DNA from: Paenibacillus uliginis N3/975
Lineage (GTDB): Bacteria > Bacillota > Bacilli > Paenibacillales > Paenibacillaceae
Length of the DNA: 64,000 nucleotides
Direction of reading: 5' to 3'
NCBI RefSeq assembly: GCF_900177425.1
Contig: NZ_LT840184.1
Location: forward strand, 4,132,263-4,196,262
Below, piece after piece: positions 61,623 to 64,000 of the stretch. Position 1 is the stretch's first letter. The number at the start of each line of letters is the position of its first letter. A model generated the notes under the pieces. The model ran no database searches. It had not been told where the DNA came from and saw only the letters and a program-made list of their open reading frames with translations. The position numbers and the translations under genes are program-made.

Positions 61623-61814
61623 TTACACGCGCGGCGGCCAGTTCCATTGACCAGGTTCGTTACCTTGGCGAACGTTTAAAACATTGAACTGATGTCCGAA
61701 TTCATTCCATACAGATAAATTCACAACATTGTCTACAACTGCGACAATAACTGCAGCTAGTGTCTTACCCACTTCATCGTTAAAATGAACTATACGTCCA
61801 ATACTTGGTTTCAT
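61623..61814 (-). CDS. Phage hypothetical protein, 63 aa
   Basis: A small beta-rich protein (SIGRIVHFNDEVGKTLAAVIVAVVDNVVNLSVW) of an SH3-like pattern often found in phages. The ATG at 61814 follows GGAGGTGA by 8 bases; a GTG at 61826 overlaps that site and is rejected. Confidence 0.68.
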   Translation of the reverse strand: MKPSIGRIVHFNDEVGKTLAAVIVAVVDNVVNLSVWNEFGHQFNVLNVRQGNEPGQWNWPPRV

Positions 61815-61832
61815 TGGTTTGTTCACCTCCAG

Positions 61833-61955
61833 TTATTCGTTTTCGCAATCTTCACACTTACGTGGATACCCCGGCTCCTCGCCATCCACATAAGCCCCGC
61901 ACACTTGGCATAATAGCCCCTTCAGAACCATCTCAGCAGCTTCTGTCGTTTTCAT
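61833..61955 (-). CDS. Zinc-ribbon microprotein, 40 aa
   Basis: The ATG at 61955 (AGGA 5 bases upstream) encodes MKTTEAAEMVLKGLLCQVCG, then AYVDGEEPGYPRKCEDCENE. The CQVC and CEDC pairs form a zinc-ribbon. It overlaps the upstream gene by 23 bases in another frame, so it is probably translated by coupling. No named family. Confidence 0.65.
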   Translation of the reverse strand: MKTTEAAEMVLKGLLCQVCGAYVDGEEPGYPRKCEDCENE

Positions 61956-62130
61956 CTCCTTCCTCATATGGTTCGAATTGATCCAGTACATCCTGTTCCG
62001 TCAAATTCGGTGTGTGGAATGCTGGTGCGGCAACTGGTGATAATCTGAATATTTTGATTTCCTCCACCACAACAAATCGCTGCCCCGTTGACTTGAGCTT
62101 AAATTTCTTTCCTATCTCGACCTTGCTCAT
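61933..62130 (-). CDS. Phage hypothetical protein, 65 aa
   Basis: A small protein with a beta-rich start (KVEIGKKFKLKSTGQRFVVVEEIKIFRL) and an acidic tail. The ATG at 62130 follows GGAGGTG by 9 bases. Confidence 0.62.
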   Translation of the reverse strand: MSKVEIGKKFKLKSTGQRFVVVEEIKIFRLSPVAAPAFHTPNLTEQDVLDQFEPYEEGDENDRSC

Positions 62131-62163
62131 CTCCTGTTTCACCTCCTTCCAGTGAATGATGTT

Positions 62164-62343
62164 TTATATGACTTCCTGCATTACATCCCGACGATCACCC
62201 CACAGTTTCAATAGCTCCTGACGGCATCTCCGGTATTCTCCACGAGCATCCAGCGCTTCCAGGTATCTGCGCTCAGCCAGCATACGCCGTTCAGCTTGCA
62301 AGGCTTGTACCATCTTCTTGCGTAGTTCATTTGCTGCGTTCAA
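62164..62343 (-). CDS. Phage microprotein, 59 aa, TTG start
   Basis: A TTG at 62343 follows AAAGGAG by 8 bases and encodes a basic helix (NAANELRKKMVQALQAERRML, then AERRYLEALDARGEYRRCRQELLKLWGD). It overlaps the upstream microgene by 17 bases. No family recognised, but frame, site and composition support it. Confidence 0.62.
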   Translation of the reverse strand: MNAANELRKKMVQALQAERRMLAERRYLEALDARGEYRRCRQELLKLWGDRRDVMQEVI

Positions 62344-62443
62344 GTTTGCTTCTCCTTTCTTTCATCTCTGCTACCATCCAAAGCCGGAAGACAAACAATG
62401 CATTGATGAGGACCCAAGCTGCGACGATCAGCAATGCGGTCAT
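62327..62443 (-). CDS. Small membrane protein, 38 aa
   Basis: An ATG at 62443 with AGGGA 6 bases upstream encodes a single-pass membrane peptide: a hydrophobic stretch (LLIVAAWVLINALFVFRLWMV) and a basic tail (EMKERRSKLERSK). Its start overlaps the stop of the upstream gene (ATGA). Confidence 0.6.
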   Translation of the reverse strand: MTALLIVAAWVLINALFVFRLWMVAEMKERRSKLERSK

Positions 62444-62601
62444 TGTGATTCCCTGATGCGAGGAAAGTCGCGTTCGATCATTGCGATTTCCATCAGGACG
62501 AAGTCAATTTTCGCGGGATTCACAAGGCCACTTTCTGAGAATATGTGAAGGTTGTTATAGTGGCTCATGACTTCCACAGGGATTTCATTAATCTGCGTCA
62601 C
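62440..62601 (-). CDS. Phage microprotein, 53 aa, GTG start
   Basis: The GTG at 62601 overlaps the stop of the upstream gene (GTGA), with GGAGG 10 bases before it. It encodes TQINEIPVEVMSHYNNLHIF, then SESGLVNPAKIDFVLMEIAMIERDFPRIRESQ. It is mixed strand/helix and globular-looking. No family recognised. Confidence 0.6.
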   Translation of the reverse strand: MTQINEIPVEVMSHYNNLHIFSESGLVNPAKIDFVLMEIAMIERDFPRIRESQ

Positions 62602-62855
62602 GAGTACTTCGCCTCCATTTCATCTAATTTGACGGTGATCTCTTGCACCCAATCCATATCCCCCGCTGTCTGTGCTTCAAGCGCCAGGTTCTTCAACTCA
62701 TCCGTCTCTCGGACTAGCATGAGGTTGTCCATCAATAGTGGGAAAAGCAATCTCATCTCAAGATTTCTGACTTTAAGCTCGCCACTATGATGGTCAATTA
62801 TCATTTGTACAAGCTCGGCTAGTTTACGGTGTGCTGGGTGGATGATGACTGCCAT
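62598..62855 (-). CDS. Phage hypothetical protein, 85 aa
   Basis: A helical protein (HRKLAELVQMIIDHHSGELKVRNLEMRLLFPLLMDNLMLVRETDELKNLALEAQ). The ATG at 62855 fits between the stop of the preceding gene and the frame; GAAGGA lies 11 bases before it. Confidence 0.6.
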   Translation of the reverse strand: MAVIIHPAHRKLAELVQMIIDHHSGELKVRNLEMRLLFPLLMDNLMLVRETDELKNLALEAQTAGDMDWVQEITVKLDEMEAKYS

Positions 62856-62860
62856 GTTAA

Positions 62861-63304
62861 TCACCGTCCTTCGTTGATGATCTTTGCGCAACTACGGCAC
62901 AACTTCAGATCATCTATTTCAGTCATCCCGGGTTGCTGCTGACACAATGGGCAGCACGATAATGAAATCGCCTGTTGTACTGATGGAATCCACTCTTCAA
63001 TAAATTTGATTCCCGCGTCATAATCTTTTTCAAGGGTGTCACGGTATGATCGAATCGGCTTAAACCACTGCCTGTACTCACTCCAGAGCATTGAAAATCC
63101 ACGCCGCTTATTAGCCTTAAAATTCTCTGAATCCGGATCTCCCAACAGTTCGATCATCCGAGCTCTTCCCCTCACTCGAAGCGCTTCTTGATCTTTACGC
63201 GTGCAAATCACGCGCTTTTTCAATGCCTCAATTTGCTTTTCATACAAGCTCAGACGTTCTTGTAATGATTGCACTTCAACTGATGTCAAAAACTTTGCCT
63301 GCAT
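62861..63304 (-). CDS. ORF6C-domain phage protein with C-terminal zinc site
   Basis: The 147-aa protein has an ORF6C-like domain: a helix, then RVRGRARMIELLGDPDSENF and FSMLWSEYRQWFKPIRSYRDTLEKDYDAGIKFIEEW. The C-terminus carries CPLCQQQPG and CRSC pairs for zinc. ORF6C is the C-terminal domain of phage antirepressor-like proteins. Here it stands alone without the BRO or KilA N-terminus. The start is provisional because GGGGAGG directly abuts the ATG. Confidence 0.7.
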   Translation of the reverse strand: MQAKFLTSVEVQSLQERLSLYEKQIEALKKRVICTRKDQEALRVRGRARMIELLGDPDSENFKANKRRGFSMLWSEYRQWFKPIRSYRDTLEKDYDAGIKFIEEWIPSVQQAISLSCCPLCQQQPGMTEIDDLKLCRSCAKIINEGR

Positions 63305-64000
63305 CCTCCCCTACCTCCTCAATAATTGGATTCTGTAATGCTTGGTTCCATTTGGCCCGATTGCGACTGATTGTTTCATCCAACTCCGCCCAAAATTTAG
63401 CGGCGTATTCTTGAGCTTCACGGTGATCTGAAATGGATGAGAAGTACATCAGAGCGCTTGACAGATCGACATCCACATAGGCCCTTGTTTTGTTCAGTGA
63501 CTCCTTCATTTTTCGAAGATTTGAACGGGCATTTTCATCAGCGGTATTCCGCTCAAGCATTTCGTCTTCCATCCTGCGATTAGCTTGATACAAACGCTGG
63601 TTTTCCTCGATCAGCTCACGCAGCTTCTTTTCATCCTCCGGTGAACGTTGTGTGTTGGATTTTAACGTTTCAATCTGTTGGGCAAGAGCATGCTTTTGTG
63701 CTATTGCAGCCTGCTTGTCCATCTCAGCTTCGTGAGCTCGCTGTTCGGCTGCTGCCCTATCCTGTTCTGCATTCTTTAGCGCCTTCTTCACTTCCCGGAG
63801 TTCACGGACCGTCATTTCATCAACTGTCTTCGTTTCTCCCGTTGAAGGGATTTCGTGTTCCTGTTCGATGAACTCTTCCCTGTCGATAGATTCTGGAAGT
63901 GAGAGCATTTCAAAGATTTTGCTTGTTTCCAAAAGCGACGACGTCGTCGTATTTGAGAACTGCTCATACGCCTGAATCATTCGCTGTGCGGTTCGCGGAA
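63276..64000 (-). CDS. DUF3102-like phage protein (5' partial)
   Basis: The frame is open to the right edge, so the N-terminus is outside the window. The visible part begins PRTAQRMIQAYEQFSN, matching the DUF3102 pattern, followed by a long acidic coiled coil (about 50-150) and a C-terminal helical domain (DVDLSSALMYFSSISDHREAQEYAAKFWAEL). It overlaps the ORF6C gene by 29 bases. Function unknown; such genes lie near phage early control genes. Confidence 0.68.
   Translation of the reverse strand, partial: PRTAQRMIQAYEQFSNTTTSSLLETSKIFEMLSLPESIDREEFIEQEHEIPSTGETKTVDEMTVRELREVKKALKNAEQDRAAAEQRAHEAEMDKQAAIAQKHALAQQIETLKSNTQRSPEDEKKLRELIEENQRLYQANRRMEDEMLERNTADENARSNLRKMKESLNKTRAYVDVDLSSALMYFSSISDHREAQEYAAKFWAELDETISRNRAKWNQALQNPIIEEVGEDAGKVFDIS

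Larger units (their letters stand above)
47290..64000 (-). mobile_element. Prophage, early region (continues past the right edge)
   Basis: From just after tRNA-Val to the right edge almost all genes are on the minus strand, tightly packed and phage-like: DnaB, G39P-type loader/inhibitor, DnaD-type initiator, RecT-like, SbcC-like, RuvC-like, MazG-like, ORF6C, DUF3102, ArpU and many small proteins. No integrase, repressor or structural gene is inside the window. The left boundary is put between 47268 and 47302 because the tRNA terminator is host-like and the direct repeats follow. Confidence 0.88.

Overview
The window looks like chromosome from a Paenibacillus-type, spore-forming member of the Bacillota. 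The gene set fits this: YlbF/YlbG, YlaN, YugN, CcpA, an AcsA/AcuA pair, the bacilliredoxin-like YtxJ, a FtsW/SpoVE-family protein, a large class A PBP with C-terminal fibronectin III domains, Asp23, and XPB next to a Helicase_C_3 partner. Ribosome binding sites are strong and often precede TTG or GTG starts. Intrinsic terminators are well formed. No identification was run; this is inferred from recognised families.

Bases 1-47,000 are host chromosome with short, mostly independent transcription units. In order they hold: the end of rqcH; a gene-poor repeat-rich kilobase; a PHP phosphoesterase; ylbG-ylbF; an XPB helicase operon; an M20 peptidase; yugN-ftsW; asp23; a cation/H+ exchanger; ylaN; an HPr-like protein; an M29 aminopeptidase; a GAF-GAF-GGDEF cyclase; rpsD with its leader; PBP1; acsA/acuA divergent around a cre-like site; mtnN; ccpA-ytxJ; a DJ-1/PfpI protein; a PTS operon (EIICBA-PtsI); aroA; aroK; gnd; a SpeA-type decarboxylase; and several small conserved proteins. 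Carbon control links part of it: ccpA lies between acsA and the PTS operon, and cre-like sites precede both acsA and the PTS operon.

A tRNA-Val(GAC) at 47,155-47,227 marks the boundary with a prophage. From about 47,300 to the right edge, nearly every gene is on the minus strand and belongs to a phage early module. Read in transcription order from the right edge: a DUF3102-type protein and an ORF6C-type protein; a chain of overlapping microgenes; an SbcC/Rad50-like ATPase, a RecT-like protein and an MBL hydrolase; a DnaD-type initiator, a G39P-type helicase loader/inhibitor and a DnaB helicase; a MazG-like protein; a RuvC-like resolvase; a protein with an SSB-like acidic tail; ArpU; and a small HTH protein. 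No integrase, repressor, terminase, capsid or lysis gene lies inside the window. One small two-TM gene at 50,794 is on the plus strand and looks like a moron.

Several genes are small and easily missed: a 38-aa membrane protein at 46,545; a 50-aa DUF6906-like protein at 56,379; a 40-aa zinc ribbon at 61,833; and 59-, 38- and 53-aa proteins at 62,164, 62,327 and 62,440. Most of them have convincing ribosome binding sites or overlapping stop/start codons.
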